A stretch of DNA of 32,973 nucleotides from Bacteroidota bacterium (GTDB taxonomy: Bacteria > Bacteroidota > Bacteroidia > Flavobacteriales_F > PHOS-HE28): positions 1 through 32,973 of the forward strand of contig JAEYWT010000147.1 of the NCBI GenBank assembly GCA_023428865.1, given 5' to 3'. The position numbers and the translations under genes were made by a program. Within the stretch, counting starts at the first letter, position 1. Each line of letters starts with the position of its first letter. The notes under the pieces are model-generated. The model did not search any database. It was not told the DNA's origin and saw only the letters and a program-made list of their open reading frames with translations. Positions 1-7,001 of this stretch are shown here, piece after piece.

Positions 1-250
1 CCACCAGCCTGGCACGCACATCATCCAGATCGAAGATCTCTGTGCGTTGCTCATCCACCGACGTGCGCTTCTTCACACCGGGCTGCTTCTCCAGTTCGTA
101 GTAATCGCAAAGGCCTGCTTCGTTCAGCAGGTCGTATACCACCTCGCACCCGTGGCAACAGAAGTCCTTGTCATCGTGTTTCCGGTGTTCCTCGGCGCAG
201 GTGTCGCCACAATGGAAGCAGGTGACGGCGGTCAGTTGCTCGGCTTTCAT
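1..250 (-). CDS. Heavy-metal (copper) translocating P-type ATPase, N-terminal part, truncated by window edge
   Basis: Only the first 83 codons lie in the window. The translation begins MKAEQLTAVTCFHCGDTC, and a second cysteine cluster, FCCHGCEVVYDLL, follows at about residues 31-43. This double Cys pattern is the metal-binding N-terminal domain of FixI/CcoI-type copper P-type ATPases, which supply copper for cbb3 cytochrome oxidase assembly at the inner membrane. The ATG at 248-250 directly precedes the conserved block and is the natural start. The catalytic DKTGT motif and membrane helices would lie beyond the left edge and cannot be checked. In Bacteroidota this gene is usually followed by ccoS and the ccoNOP genes, so those are the expected neighbours outside the window. 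That is inference. The family call is fairly sure; the exact subtype is less so. Confidence 0.8.
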   Translation of the reverse strand, partial: MKAEQLTAVTCFHCGDTCAEEHRKHDDKDFCCHGCEVVYDLLNEAGLCDYYELEKQPGVKKRTSVDEQRTEIFDLDDVRARLV

Positions 251-284
251 GGTGCAAAGAGCGACGATCGTGCGGGTAGTGGAA

Positions 285-298
285 CTGACGGATGTCAG
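285..298. promoter_or_regulatory. Candidate CRP/FNR-type palindrome upstream of the P-type ATPase
   Basis: CTGAC-GGAT-GTCAG is a perfect 5+5 inverted repeat with a 4-base spacer. It has the TGA-N6-TCA geometry of CRP/FNR-family operators and lies 35 bases upstream of the ATPase start. A weak -7-like GCTCTTTG on the minus strand follows at 255-262. Control of cbb3 oxidase assembly genes by an FNR-like regulator is known in many bacteria; the assignment here is inference from position and geometry. Confidence 0.3.
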
Positions 299-312
299 GC
301 ACCAGAACGAGC

Positions 313-333
313 GAAGCGGCACAAAGCCGCTTC
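313..333 (-). terminator. Hairpin terminator downstream of tRNA-Arg
   Basis: GAAGCGGC and GCCGCTTC form a perfect 8-bp stem around a 5-base loop, beginning three bases after the CCA end of the tRNA. No strong T-run follows on the minus strand, but the position fits a tRNA terminator or 3' processing barrier. Confidence 0.55.
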
Positions 334-336
334 AGT

Positions 337-411
337 TGGTGACCCCACCAGGAGTCGAACCTGGATCAAGAGTTTAGGAAACTCCTATTCTATCCATTGA
401 ACTATGGAGTC
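337..411 (-). tRNA. tRNA-Arg (anticodon CCT)
   Basis: The minus strand folds into a complete cloverleaf. The acceptor stem is GACTCCA with TGGGGTC (one G-U pair). The anticodon stem is GGAGT/ACTCT with loop TTCCTAA, giving anticodon CCT, which reads AGG. The T arm is CCAGG-TTCGACT-CCTGG. The discriminator base is A at 340 and the CCA end is encoded in the DNA at 337-339. The D arm (AGTTCAATGGATAGAAT) is typical of tRNA-Arg. A perfect -7 box lies 13 bases upstream and a hairpin just downstream, so it looks like a single-gene transcription unit. Confidence 0.95.
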
Positions 412-424
412 GGGATAGCGGGCG

Positions 425-432
425 CAAAAGTA
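425..432 (-). promoter_or_regulatory. -7 promoter box for tRNA-Arg (TACTTTTG)
   Basis: On the minus strand TACTTTTG matches the Bacteroidetes primary sigma -7 consensus TAnnTTTG at every fixed position. It lies 13 bases before the tRNA 5' end. No clear TTG -33 element is seen 19-21 bases upstream. Confidence 0.65.
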
Positions 433-462
433 GTTGTATCCATCTTTCTACGCCTCGAAGGC

Positions 463-2547
463 CTAGCGCACCTCACTACCAGGCTGGACCATCACATCGG
501 GGCGTACGAAATGCAGCACACCCTCCGCATCCTCGGCCATCAACACCATGCCCTGGCTTTCCACGCCCCGCATCTTCCGAGGTTCAAGGTTGGCCAGGAA
601 AAGCACCTGCTGTCCCGGTAAGCTGGCTGGGTCAAAGTGCATGGCGATACCGCTTACCACCGTGCGCGGCTGTGCTTCGCCGATGTCTATGGTGAGCTTC
701 AACAGCTTATCGGCCTTCTCAACCTTCTCCGCGGTCACGATGGTACCGGTGCGCAGATCGAGCTTCGCGAAATCATCAAAGGAGATGTTGGGTTTCGCTA
801 CCTTCTCCACAGCGGGCTTAGCGGGTGCCGCTACCGGCGCCGGCTGCGCCGCATGCAGGCGTTCCACCTCGGCGACAATGGCCGCATCGTCGATCGGTTT
901 GAAGAGGTGCTCAGGTTTGCCCAAAGAAGCACCCGGCACGATAAGGCCGGAACGCAAGGCATCATCCCACTTCATGGGCCCGATCCCGAGCATGCGCCGC
1001 AGTTTTTCCGCAGTGAACGGCAGGAACGGATCCAGCAACACGCTCAACGCAGCTGTGATCCGCAAGCTGTTGAAGAGGATGGTGCGCACGCGGGCAGGAT
1101 CGGTCTTCTCCAATTTCCATGGCTCGGTCTCCGTAAGGTACTTGTTGCCCAGGCGTGCGGCGTGCATAGCGCTGGCCATGGCCTCCCGGAAACGGAACCG
1201 GTCCACTTCATCGGCCACTTTCGCAGGCAGGGTGTTCAACTCGGCCCACAACAAGACATCCTGCTCATTGCCATCTGTCGGATCAGGCACCTTGCCATCG
1301 TAATACTTGTGGCACAGTACGAACACGCGCTGCACGAAGTTCCCCAGGATACTTACGAGTTCGTTGTTGTTCTTGTCCTGGAAGTCCTTCCATGTGAACT
1401 CGCTGTCCTTGAACTCGGGCAGGATGCTCGCGAGTGCGTAGCGCAATTCATCTTGGCGGCCGGGCCACCGTTCGATGTATTCGTGCAACCACACCGCCCA
1501 GTTGCGGCTGGTGCTCAGCTTCTGTCCTTCGAGGTTGAGGAACTCGTTGGCCGGCACGTTCTGCGGTAGGATGAAACCACCGTGCATCTTCAGCAGTATC
1601 GGGAAGATGATACAGTGGAACACGATGTTATCCTTGCCGATGAAGTGGAGCAGGCGCGTATCGTCGGCCTTCCACCACTTCTCCCAATCGGTGCCTTTAT
1701 CCTTCGCCCATTGTTTTGTTGCCGTGATGTAACCGATGGGTGCATCCAACCACACATAGAGCACTTTGCCTTCGGCGTTGGGCAGCGGCACCGGCACGCC
1801 CCAATCGAGATCGCGTGTCATCGCGCGCGGGCGCAGACCATCCTTCAGCCAGCTGTTGCATTGGCCTAGCACCTGCGGTTTCCATTCACTGGCATCATGC
1901 TGTTGCACACCGTCCAGCTCTCCGGTATTGATCCACTTGTCCACCCATTCCTGCGCGCGGTCCATGGGCAGGTACCAATGTTTGGTGGACTTCAGAACAG
2001 GTGTGATCCCGCTAAGGGTACTGCGCACATCCTTCAGCTCCTTCGGGCTAAGGGCAGTGCCGCACTTCTCGCATTGATCGCCATAGGCTTCGGTATTGCC
2101 GCACACCGGGCAAGTGCCTTTGATGTAACGATCGGCGAGGAACTGCTTGGCTTCCTCATCGAAGTACTGCAACTCTTCCTGTTCCGTGAATGCCCCGTTC
2201 TTATCCAACTGTAGGAAGAAATCCTGGCTGGTCTGCTTGTGCAGTTCGGCGCTGGTGCGGTGGTAGATATCGAAGTGGATGCCGAAGTCCGTGAAGGCCT
2301 GGCCCATCATCGCATGGTACTTGTCCACAATGGCCTTCGGGGTAGTGCCATCCTTCATGGCGCGGATGGTGATGGCGGCACCATGCTCATCGCTGCCACA
2401 TACGAAGAGCACCTCCTTTCCACGGGCGCGCAAACAGCGCACGTAGATATCAGAGGGCAGGTAGGCGCCGGCGATGTGGCCGATGTGCAACGGCCCATTG
2501 GCATAAGGCAGGGCGGCGGTAACGGTGGTGCGTGCGGGTTCCTTCAC
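463..2547 (-). CDS. metG: Methionyl-tRNA synthetase (MetG) with C-terminal tRNA-binding domain
   Basis: This cytoplasmic enzyme charges tRNA-Met with methionine. The class I HIGH motif is at residues 21-24 (PYANGPLHIGH). Zinc cysteines are at 146, 149, 159 and 162 (CPVCG..CEKCG). The KMSKS equivalent is KLSTS at 343-347. From about residue 587 an EMAP/Trbp111-like tRNA-binding domain follows (FAKLDLRTGTIV), so this is the dimeric long form; 694 residues fits Bacteroidota MetG. The frame stays open to an ATG at 2652, but I chose the GTG at 2545-2547 for two reasons. The 35 extra residues resemble nothing in the family, and a TACTTTCG promoter box lies inside them at 2567-2574. The gene ends about 50 bases from the tRNA and is divergent from the outer membrane protein gene. 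Confidence 0.95.
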   Translation of the reverse strand: MKEPARTTVTAALPYANGPLHIGHIAGAYLPSDIYVRCLRARGKEVLFVCGSDEHGAAITIRAMKDGTTPKAIVDKYHAMMGQAFTDFGIHFDIYHRTSAELHKQTSQDFFLQLDKNGAFTEQEELQYFDEEAKQFLADRYIKGTCPVCGNTEAYGDQCEKCGTALSPKELKDVRSTLSGITPVLKSTKHWYLPMDRAQEWVDKWINTGELDGVQQHDASEWKPQVLGQCNSWLKDGLRPRAMTRDLDWGVPVPLPNAEGKVLYVWLDAPIGYITATKQWAKDKGTDWEKWWKADDTRLLHFIGKDNIVFHCIIFPILLKMHGGFILPQNVPANEFLNLEGQKLSTSRNWAVWLHEYIERWPGRQDELRYALASILPEFKDSEFTWKDFQDKNNNELVSILGNFVQRVFVLCHKYYDGKVPDPTDGNEQDVLLWAELNTLPAKVADEVDRFRFREAMASAMHAARLGNKYLTETEPWKLEKTDPARVRTILFNSLRITAALSVLLDPFLPFTAEKLRRMLGIGPMKWDDALRSGLIVPGASLGKPEHLFKPIDDAAIVAEVERLHAAQPAPVAAPAKPAVEKVAKPNISFDDFAKLDLRTGTIVTAEKVEKADKLLKLTIDIGEAQPRTVVSGIAMHFDPASLPGQQVLFLANLEPRKMRGVESQGMVLMAEDAEGVLHFVRPDVMVQPGSEVR

Positions 2548-2566
2548 GGGGTTCGGCTTCGGCCCG

Positions 2567-2574
2567 CGAAAGTA
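2567..2574 (-). promoter_or_regulatory. -7 promoter box for metG (TACTTTCG)
   Basis: TACTTTCG on the minus strand differs from TAnnTTTG at one position and resembles the TACCTTTC and TATCTTCG boxes elsewhere in this window. It sits 19 bases upstream of the GTG start and supports that start over the longer reading frame. Confidence 0.5.
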
Positions 2575-2623
2575 CCGAAGTAGCCTATAGCGCGGCTCTG
2601 GCACTAGAATTGGGATGACCGGG

Positions 2624-2631
2624 TAACTTTC
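2624..2631 (+). promoter_or_regulatory. Possible -7 promoter box for the outer membrane protein gene (TAACTTTC)
   Basis: TAACTTTC is a one-mismatch version of TAnnTTTG, 39 bases upstream of the ATG at 2671, in the divergent region with metG. It has the same final C as the boxes at 6983 and 15128. Confidence 0.35.
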
Positions 2632-2670
2632 CACGGCCACCTGCCGTCCCACACCAAAACCAACCCTTGT

Positions 2671-3270
2671 ATGCTCTCTAGGACCGCTCCTTTCCTAATT
2701 GCGCTTGTTGCAGGCGTAACGCTAGCCACACCAGAAACACAGGCCCAGGCCTTTACCGAAGGCTCCAACAACATTTCCATTGGCTATGGCGGTGTCACCT
2801 TCCTAGGCGCGATCAGCCGCAACTTCGATACCTACACCGATGTGAACTACACCGGCTTAGGGCCGCTCTATTTCAAGTACGAGCGCGGCGTTTCGGAGAA
2901 TATCGGCTTGGGCATAAGCTTCGCTTACGCAACCAACGAATGGGTCTACAAGTATCAAATACTAGATGAGTCATACACCGAGACCACCAGCCGCTCCACC
3001 TACAGCATCCTGGCACGATTCAACTACCACATCGGCGACAGTGATAAGTTCGACCCCTACATCGGGTTCGGCTTAGGCTATCGCGATGCGAAATGGACCT
3101 CCCAGAGCAGCGGTTCTACCAATAGTGGTGTGGAGTTGAAATCGGTGATGCCCTTCGGCATGGACCTCACCTTCGGAGCGCGCTACTTCTTCACTGACAA
3201 TATCGGTTTGTATGCTGAAGTCGGCGCCGCAAAATCCGTGGTACAGGGCGGTCTGGCCCTTAAATTCTGA
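2671..3270 (+). CDS. Outer membrane beta-barrel protein (porin-family, OmpX/OmpW-like size)
   Basis: A 199-residue protein with a clear signal peptide (residues about 1-26, hydrophobic FLIALVAGVTLA, cleavage near TQAQA). Alternating aromatic/polar strands follow: ISIGYGGVTF, LYFKYERG, ILARFNYHIG, PYIGFGLGYRD, LTFGARYFF and LYAEVGAAKS. The protein ends GGLALKF with a C-terminal phenylalanine, as expected for barrel insertion by the BAM complex. Length and strand number suggest a small eight-strand barrel. No specific transport role can be read from the sequence. The start ATG immediately precedes the signal peptide. A strong hairpin at 3310-3344 may terminate the transcript. Confidence is high for an outer membrane barrel and low for any function. 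Confidence 0.8.
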   Translation: MLSRTAPFLIALVAGVTLATPETQAQAFTEGSNNISIGYGGVTFLGAISRNFDTYTDVNYTGLGPLYFKYERGVSENIGLGISFAYATNEWVYKYQILDESYTETTSRSTYSILARFNYHIGDSDKFDPYIGFGLGYRDAKWTSQSSGSTNSGVELKSVMPFGMDLTFGARYFFTDNIGLYAEVGAAKSVVQGGLALKF

Positions 3271-3309
3271 CATGGATCGGCGGTGTTAGCCGCATGATCA
3301 CCAACTTGG

Positions 3310-3344
3310 ACGCGGTATCGGTGGAGGCCCCATCGGTACCGCGT
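3310..3344 (+). terminator. 15-bp hairpin between the barrel gene and the LD-carboxypeptidase
   Basis: ACGCGGTATCGGTGG pairs with CCATCGGTACCGCGT (two G-U pairs) around a short AGGCC-type loop. The stem ends only five bases before the ATG at 3350 and has no T-run after it. It may terminate the upstream gene or influence ribosome access to the next start. Confidence 0.5.
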
Positions 3345-3349
3345 TCTGC

Positions 3350-4288
3350 ATGCATAGCATTTACCCACCTCCCCTCCGCCCCGGCGACACCATCGCTCTA
3401 GTTCCCACTGCCCGCGCGATCTCCATGGAAGAGCTGCGCGACGGCCTGGTCCTAGCCGAAAGCTGGGGACTGAACGTAAGGCTGGGCGCGGGGATCGGCC
3501 GCAAACACTTCCAACAGGCCGGCACCAGTGCTGAGCGCACTGCGGATCTGCAAGCCGCCATCAACGACCCGGCTGTGCGGGCCATCTGGTGTGCGCGCGG
3601 CGGTTATGGTACGGTCCACCTGCTTGAGCAGCTCGATCTTTCACCCTTGCAGAAGGATCCCAAATGGATCATCGGGTTCAGCGATATCACCGTGCTGCAC
3701 AATGCGTTGGCCAGGATGGACGTGGCATCGTTGCATGCGCAAATGCCGTTCAACATTGTCAGTAAGAGCGCGGCGTGCAAAGAGAGCTTACGCATGGCGC
3801 TCTTCGGCGAAGCGTATGGCATCGTCGGAACTATAGCCGAGCAGCCATTGGGTAGTACAACACCACGAATAGGCTCGTGCACAGCTCCTGTCATAGGCGG
3901 CAACCTCAGCATACTCTACGCCCTGCGGGGCACACCGTTCGATATCGACCCGGCGAGGAAGATCCTCTTCTTGGAAGACCTGGACGAACTACGCTACCAT
4001 GCCGACCGGATGATCCAGAACCTGAAGTTGGGCGGCTGGTTCCAAGACCTTGCTGGCCTTATCGTAGGGGGCATGACCGACATGCGCGACAAGAACCCCG
4101 AAGACCCCTTCGGAAAAGAAGTGGAGCAGATGATCGCCGAGGCTGTAGCGCCGTACGAATACCCGGTCTGCTATGGTTTTCCAGCAGGCCACATCGACGA
4201 TAACCGAGCGCTGGTCATGGGTACGAATGCAAAGCTCAGCGTTACCGCGAACGGCACAACGCTGAGCTTCGGTGGTGCTATGGGATGA
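3350..4288 (+). CDS. Muramoyltetrapeptide LD-carboxypeptidase (peptidase S66 family)
   Basis: A 312-residue protein that in this family removes the terminal D-Ala from murein tetrapeptides during cell-wall recycling, normally in the cytoplasm. The N-terminal block PPLRPGDTIALVPTA is the S66 opening motif. The Ser-Glu-His triad can be placed: Ser111 in IGFSDIT, Glu209 in LFLEDLDE and His281 in GFPAGHIDDN. The RGGYG motif at about 83-87 is also conserved. No signal peptide is seen. The ATG at 3350 lies just behind a strong hairpin, and no -7 box is evident, so read-through from the barrel gene is possible. The gene converges on the DUF4412-like gene. Confidence 0.9.
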   Translation: MHSIYPPPLRPGDTIALVPTARAISMEELRDGLVLAESWGLNVRLGAGIGRKHFQQAGTSAERTADLQAAINDPAVRAIWCARGGYGTVHLLEQLDLSPLQKDPKWIIGFSDITVLHNALARMDVASLHAQMPFNIVSKSAACKESLRMALFGEAYGIVGTIAEQPLGSTTPRIGSCTAPVIGGNLSILYALRGTPFDIDPARKILFLEDLDELRYHADRMIQNLKLGGWFQDLAGLIVGGMTDMRDKNPEDPFGKEVEQMIAEAVAPYEYPVCYGFPAGHIDDNRALVMGTNAKLSVTANGTTLSFGGAMG

Positions 4289-4290
4289 AC

Positions 4291-4309
4291 GTGGACCCGA
4301 TCCGTCCAC
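4291..4309. terminator. Small hairpin between convergent genes
   Basis: GTGGAC and GTCCAC form a 6-bp stem with a 7-base loop, located between two convergent stop codons (4288 and 4326). It could end transcription from either side. It is short and lacks a T-run. Confidence 0.3.
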
Positions 4310-4325
4310 CGCTTCAAGCCTTCAT

Positions 4326-4970
4326 TCAATTCCGCTCGAACTTGTTGAAGCCTGCGGGGATCTCGAACAGGCTTGTCTTCTGCGCTCCCTTGGTCACCTG
4401 CTTCACTTCCAAACGGCTCACTTCCGCACCGTCCAGCTTCTGTTCGATGCCAAGCATGGGGAACACGCCTTTATTATCCTTGATCTGCAGGAAGAACACG
4501 GCCTGTTCATCCTTCCGGTTCAACGTTTCCAGCAGGGGCACGAAGAAGGTGAACTCATCGGCCGCCACCCAGTAGGTTAGTATGCGATCCTCCTTGGGGC
4601 TCTTCACCACCCATTTCTCGCATTTGTATCCGGCCATGTCCTTCATCTCCGAGGTCTTTTGCACGGTGGTCTCCACATCCTTGGGCAGCCGCATGTTCGG
4701 CACATCCATGTAGAGCTTGCGTTCGGGGCTGATGGCGGTAACGGACTTGTCGCGTGTATCCACCAGCATGATGCCCTGCACCTCCCCCTTGGCGCTTATC
4801 TCTTCGATCCGGATACGATCGCCCTTCACGTGATACTTGTAGTTGGTCACCACCGGGCCAGTGGTCTTGCTGAACTCGACCACCCCTTCGAAGGATTGGG
4901 CCGTAGAGGTGGAAGCAAGTAGCAGAAGGGTCGTTCCTGCTAGGAGGAGCTTGCGGAAGATGGCGTGCAT
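4326..4970 (-). CDS. Exported DUF4412-like protein
   Basis: A 214-residue protein with a signal peptide (MHAIFRKLLLAGTTLLLLAS, cleavage near STAQS). It then reads SFEGVVEFSKTTGP, with the pattern of DUF4412 proteins: KGDRIRIE, a short Asp-turn (VDTRDKSVTAI), then GYKCEKWVVKSPKEDRILTY and a closing FEIPAGFNKFE. These are periplasmic or surface beta-rich proteins of unknown role, common in Bacteroidota. The frame is open further upstream, but the ATG at 4968-4970 is the one next to the signal peptide. The gene is divergent from the yraN homologue across 126 bases in which I see no convincing promoter box. Confidence 0.75.
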   Translation of the reverse strand: MHAIFRKLLLAGTTLLLLASTSTAQSFEGVVEFSKTTGPVVTNYKYHVKGDRIRIEEISAKGEVQGIMLVDTRDKSVTAISPERKLYMDVPNMRLPKDVETTVQKTSEMKDMAGYKCEKWVVKSPKEDRILTYWVAADEFTFFVPLLETLNRKDEQAVFFLQIKDNKGVFPMLGIEQKLDGAEVSRLEVKQVTKGAQKTSLFEIPAGFNKFERN

Positions 4971-5096
4971 GGTTGGAGTCGGTTCCGTCCGAGGCGCGAT
5001 CGTATTCGCGTCTGAACGTGATATGGGCGGAAGAATCCTCAATTTTAGACCTTCAACGGGGTGTTCCGATCGTTTGTTACGCCAAGTTGCTACCAC

Positions 5097-5480
5097 ATGG
5101 CACAGCATAACGAAACAGGTTCCTTAGGAGAGCAATACGCGTGCCGCTTCCTCGAAGAGCTTGGCTACGAGCTGGTTGAGCGAAACTGGCGTTTCGGCAA
5201 AGACGAACTCGACATCATCATGCGCACAGCCCGCGAGCTGATCATCGTAGAGGTGAAGACCCGCGCCAGCAACACCCATGGCGAGCCCGAAGAAGCTGTG
5301 AAGAAAGGTAAGCGCAGCACCATGATCCGTGGCGCCAATGCATACGTTCAGCAAACTGGGTGCGAACTTGCGCTCCGTTTCGACATCGTAAGCGTGATCC
5401 TGCACCCTTCCGGCAAGCCGTACATACACCACATCCCCGACGCCTTCTACCCGACCATCCATGAGCGACCGTTCAAATAG
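5097..5480 (+). CDS. YraN family (UPF0102) nuclease-fold protein
   Basis: A 127-residue protein with the YraN signature: an opening G-x-x-G-E-x-x-A block (TGSLGEQYACRFL), then ERNWRF and the nuclease-like residues Glu37 and Asp39 (KDELDII) and Glu52 and Lys54 (IIVEVKTR). This arrangement matches the restriction-endonuclease-like fold. Family members are cytoplasmic, and their physiological role is not settled. The start at 5097 (MAQHNETG) is chosen because the extra N-terminal residues of the longer frame are not family-like. The 3' end overlaps the start of the pseudouridine synthase gene by 20 bases, so the two are probably co-transcribed and translationally linked. Confidence 0.88.
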   Translation: MAQHNETGSLGEQYACRFLEELGYELVERNWRFGKDELDIIMRTARELIIVEVKTRASNTHGEPEEAVKKGKRSTMIRGANAYVQQTGCELALRFDIVSVILHPSGKPYIHHIPDAFYPTIHERPFK

Positions 5481-6822
5481 CCGCCGCCCGAAAGGGGGCC
5501 GTACCTCCCGCCCCAGCGGCCCACGACCAACGGGGGGCGCACGCCGTTCATCAAGCGCCGATCCGCGCGAACGACGCCCACGACCCGAGGAGGAGGAAGA
5601 GCGTCCGCGGCACGCCGGTACTCGGCCACAAGGTGGTGTAAGGCCCGGCAGGTTCAACAACGAACGCCCGTCGCGTCCAAGCTTCAACAACGACGATCGT
5701 GCAGGCGAACGGAGCGAACGACCGCGTGGCACCCGCAGCGAACGGCCCCAAGAAAGTGGTCGTGGCGGTCGGTTCCACAGCGAACGCCCCACCCGTGCCG
5801 GCGCTCCACACATCGATCGCGACGAACGCCCACGCAGCCCCCGGGGAGAACGTCCCGCGAAGCCAAGCGCAAGTCGAGCAGCAAGCGCGGCTCGCCCCCA
5901 ACGCGCTGCCGCACGGTACGGTGAAGACCGCCCCACGAGCAAACGTGCGGGCAAGCGACCACCGAAAGCCATCCGCGAAGGCGGCAGCATGGATGCACCT
6001 CGGCAGGAACGTGGCTACCGCGAACGCGATGCCAGCACCAAACGCTTTGTTGGCCGCGGACCCGACCGTACGAGCAAGCGTGGCAAAAAAGCGGAAGAAG
6101 GCTTGGGCGATGGCCGCATTCGCCTGAACCGCTACTTGAGCAATGCCGGTGTAGCCAGCCGACGCGAAGCGGATGACCTGATCCAGGCCGGTGTGGTAAC
6201 GGTGAACGGAAAGATCGTGACCGAATTGGGTACCAAAGTGGGACCCGGCGATGTGATCCATTACGGCGGACAGAAACTGAGCACCGAGAAGAAACGCTAC
6301 GTGCTCCTGAATAAACCGAAGGACTTCATCACCACCACTGATGATCCGCGTGACCGCCGCACAGTAATGGCCTTGATCGATGATGCATGCACCGAACGGC
6401 TCTACCCCGTTGGCCGCTTGGACCGCCACACCACCGGTGTATTGCTCATGACCAACGACGGCGACCTAGCCAAGAAGCTCACGCACCCGAGCCATGGCGC
6501 GGAGAAGATCTACCACGCCACCTTGGACAAGTCCCTCACCAAAGCCGATCTGGAGAAACTGGTGGCCGGGGTGGAACTGGAAGATGGCCTGGCCGTTGCC
6601 GACGAAGCCAGCTACGTGGCCAACGGCAGCAAGAAAGAGGTGGGTCTGAAGATCCACATGGGACGCAACCGCGTGGTGCGCCGCATGTTCGCCGCCCTGG
6701 GGTACGAGGTGGTGAAGCTGGATCGGGTGGTCTTCGCCGGCCTTACCAAAAAGGACCTGCCCCGTGGCAAATGGCGCCATCTCTCGGAAAAAGAGGTGCT
6801 GTTCCTGAGCAAACGGAAGTAG
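5461..6822 (+). CDS. RsuA/RluB-family pseudouridine synthase with long Arg-rich N-terminal tail
   Basis: A 453-residue protein that converts a specific rRNA uridine to pseudouridine. Residues 1 to about 215 are low complexity, rich in Arg, Pro, Ser, Gly and Glu, with recurring SERP/RSERP and GRGGRF-like elements. They are predicted to be disordered. An S4 RNA-binding domain runs from about 218 to 265 (RLNRYLSNAGVASRREAD). The catalytic domain follows, with the Asp at residue 321 in YPVGRLDRHTTG and the family motif GRNRVVRRMF near 401-410. Bacteroidota homologues often carry basic tails, so this is an exaggerated family feature rather than a fusion to a known domain. Overlap with yraN suggests one transcript. 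RluB (23S) versus RsuA (16S) specificity cannot be settled from sequence alone. Confidence 0.9.
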   Translation: MSDRSNSRRPKGGRTSRPSGPRPTGGARRSSSADPRERRPRPEEEEERPRHAGTRPQGGVRPGRFNNERPSRPSFNNDDRAGERSERPRGTRSERPQESGRGGRFHSERPTRAGAPHIDRDERPRSPRGERPAKPSASRAASAARPQRAAARYGEDRPTSKRAGKRPPKAIREGGSMDAPRQERGYRERDASTKRFVGRGPDRTSKRGKKAEEGLGDGRIRLNRYLSNAGVASRREADDLIQAGVVTVNGKIVTELGTKVGPGDVIHYGGQKLSTEKKRYVLLNKPKDFITTTDDPRDRRTVMALIDDACTERLYPVGRLDRHTTGVLLMTNDGDLAKKLTHPSHGAEKIYHATLDKSLTKADLEKLVAGVELEDGLAVADEASYVANGSKKEVGLKIHMGRNRVVRRMFAALGYEVVKLDRVVFAGLTKKDLPRGKWRHLSEKEVLFLSKRK

Positions 6823-6833
6823 GACGGTAGTAG

Positions 6834-6893
6834 GCAGTTCGTAGTTCGCAGCAGACAGTGGTGGATCTGCTGCCAACTACCTGCTTCGAACTG
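6834..6893 (+). terminator. Two-tier hairpin after the pseudouridine synthase gene
   Basis: The inner stem is 6841-6855 (GTAGTTCGCAGCAGA) with 6866-6880 (TCTGCTGCCAACTAC): 14 of 15 pairs and a 10-base loop. An outer stem, CAGTTCG (6834-6840) with CGAACTG (6887-6893), is offset by six unpaired bases. It begins 12 bases after the stop codon. It probably acts as a terminator, although no T-run follows. It could also be a copy of a dispersed repeat. Confidence 0.5.
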
Positions 6894-6982
6894 TTCATCC
6901 GATCACGCCAGGCTTGGTGCGAATAACATCGCCCTGTGAACGAACTGCACGGATCTTGCCGTTAGTGGTTCATGGGCCGGGG

Positions 6983-6990
6983 TACCTTTC
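6983..6990 (+). promoter_or_regulatory. -7 promoter box for the AsmA-like gene (TACCTTTC)
   Basis: TACCTTTC is identical to the box before the EamA gene at 15128 and one mismatch from TAnnTTTG. It lies 11 bases before the ATG at 7002. It falls inside the longer reading frame that starts at 6972, which argues for the shorter start and a very short leader. Confidence 0.5.
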
Positions 6991-7001
6991 GCACTTTCCC
7001 G

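Noticed and set aside
548..1569. Plus-strand frames of 250-310 codons opposite metG
   Set aside because: metG is certain from its HIGH, zinc and KLSTS motifs, and the opposite frames have no family features.
2548..2652. N-terminal extension of MetG to the ATG at 2652
   Set aside because: The 35 extra residues do not look like a synthetase N-terminus, and they contain the -7 box that should drive the gene.
5699..6127. Alternative plus-strand frame rich in Ala/Asn/Pro inside the pseudouridine synthase gene
   Set aside because: It is an out-of-frame reading of the same low-complexity DNA; the S4 and catalytic domains fix the real frame.
5551..6429. Long minus-strand open frames (about 290 codons) opposite the pseudouridine synthase tail
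   Set aside because: They mirror the Arg-rich low-complexity coding of the plus strand. The predicted text is Ala/Val/Gly-rich without motifs and lacks plausible start signals.
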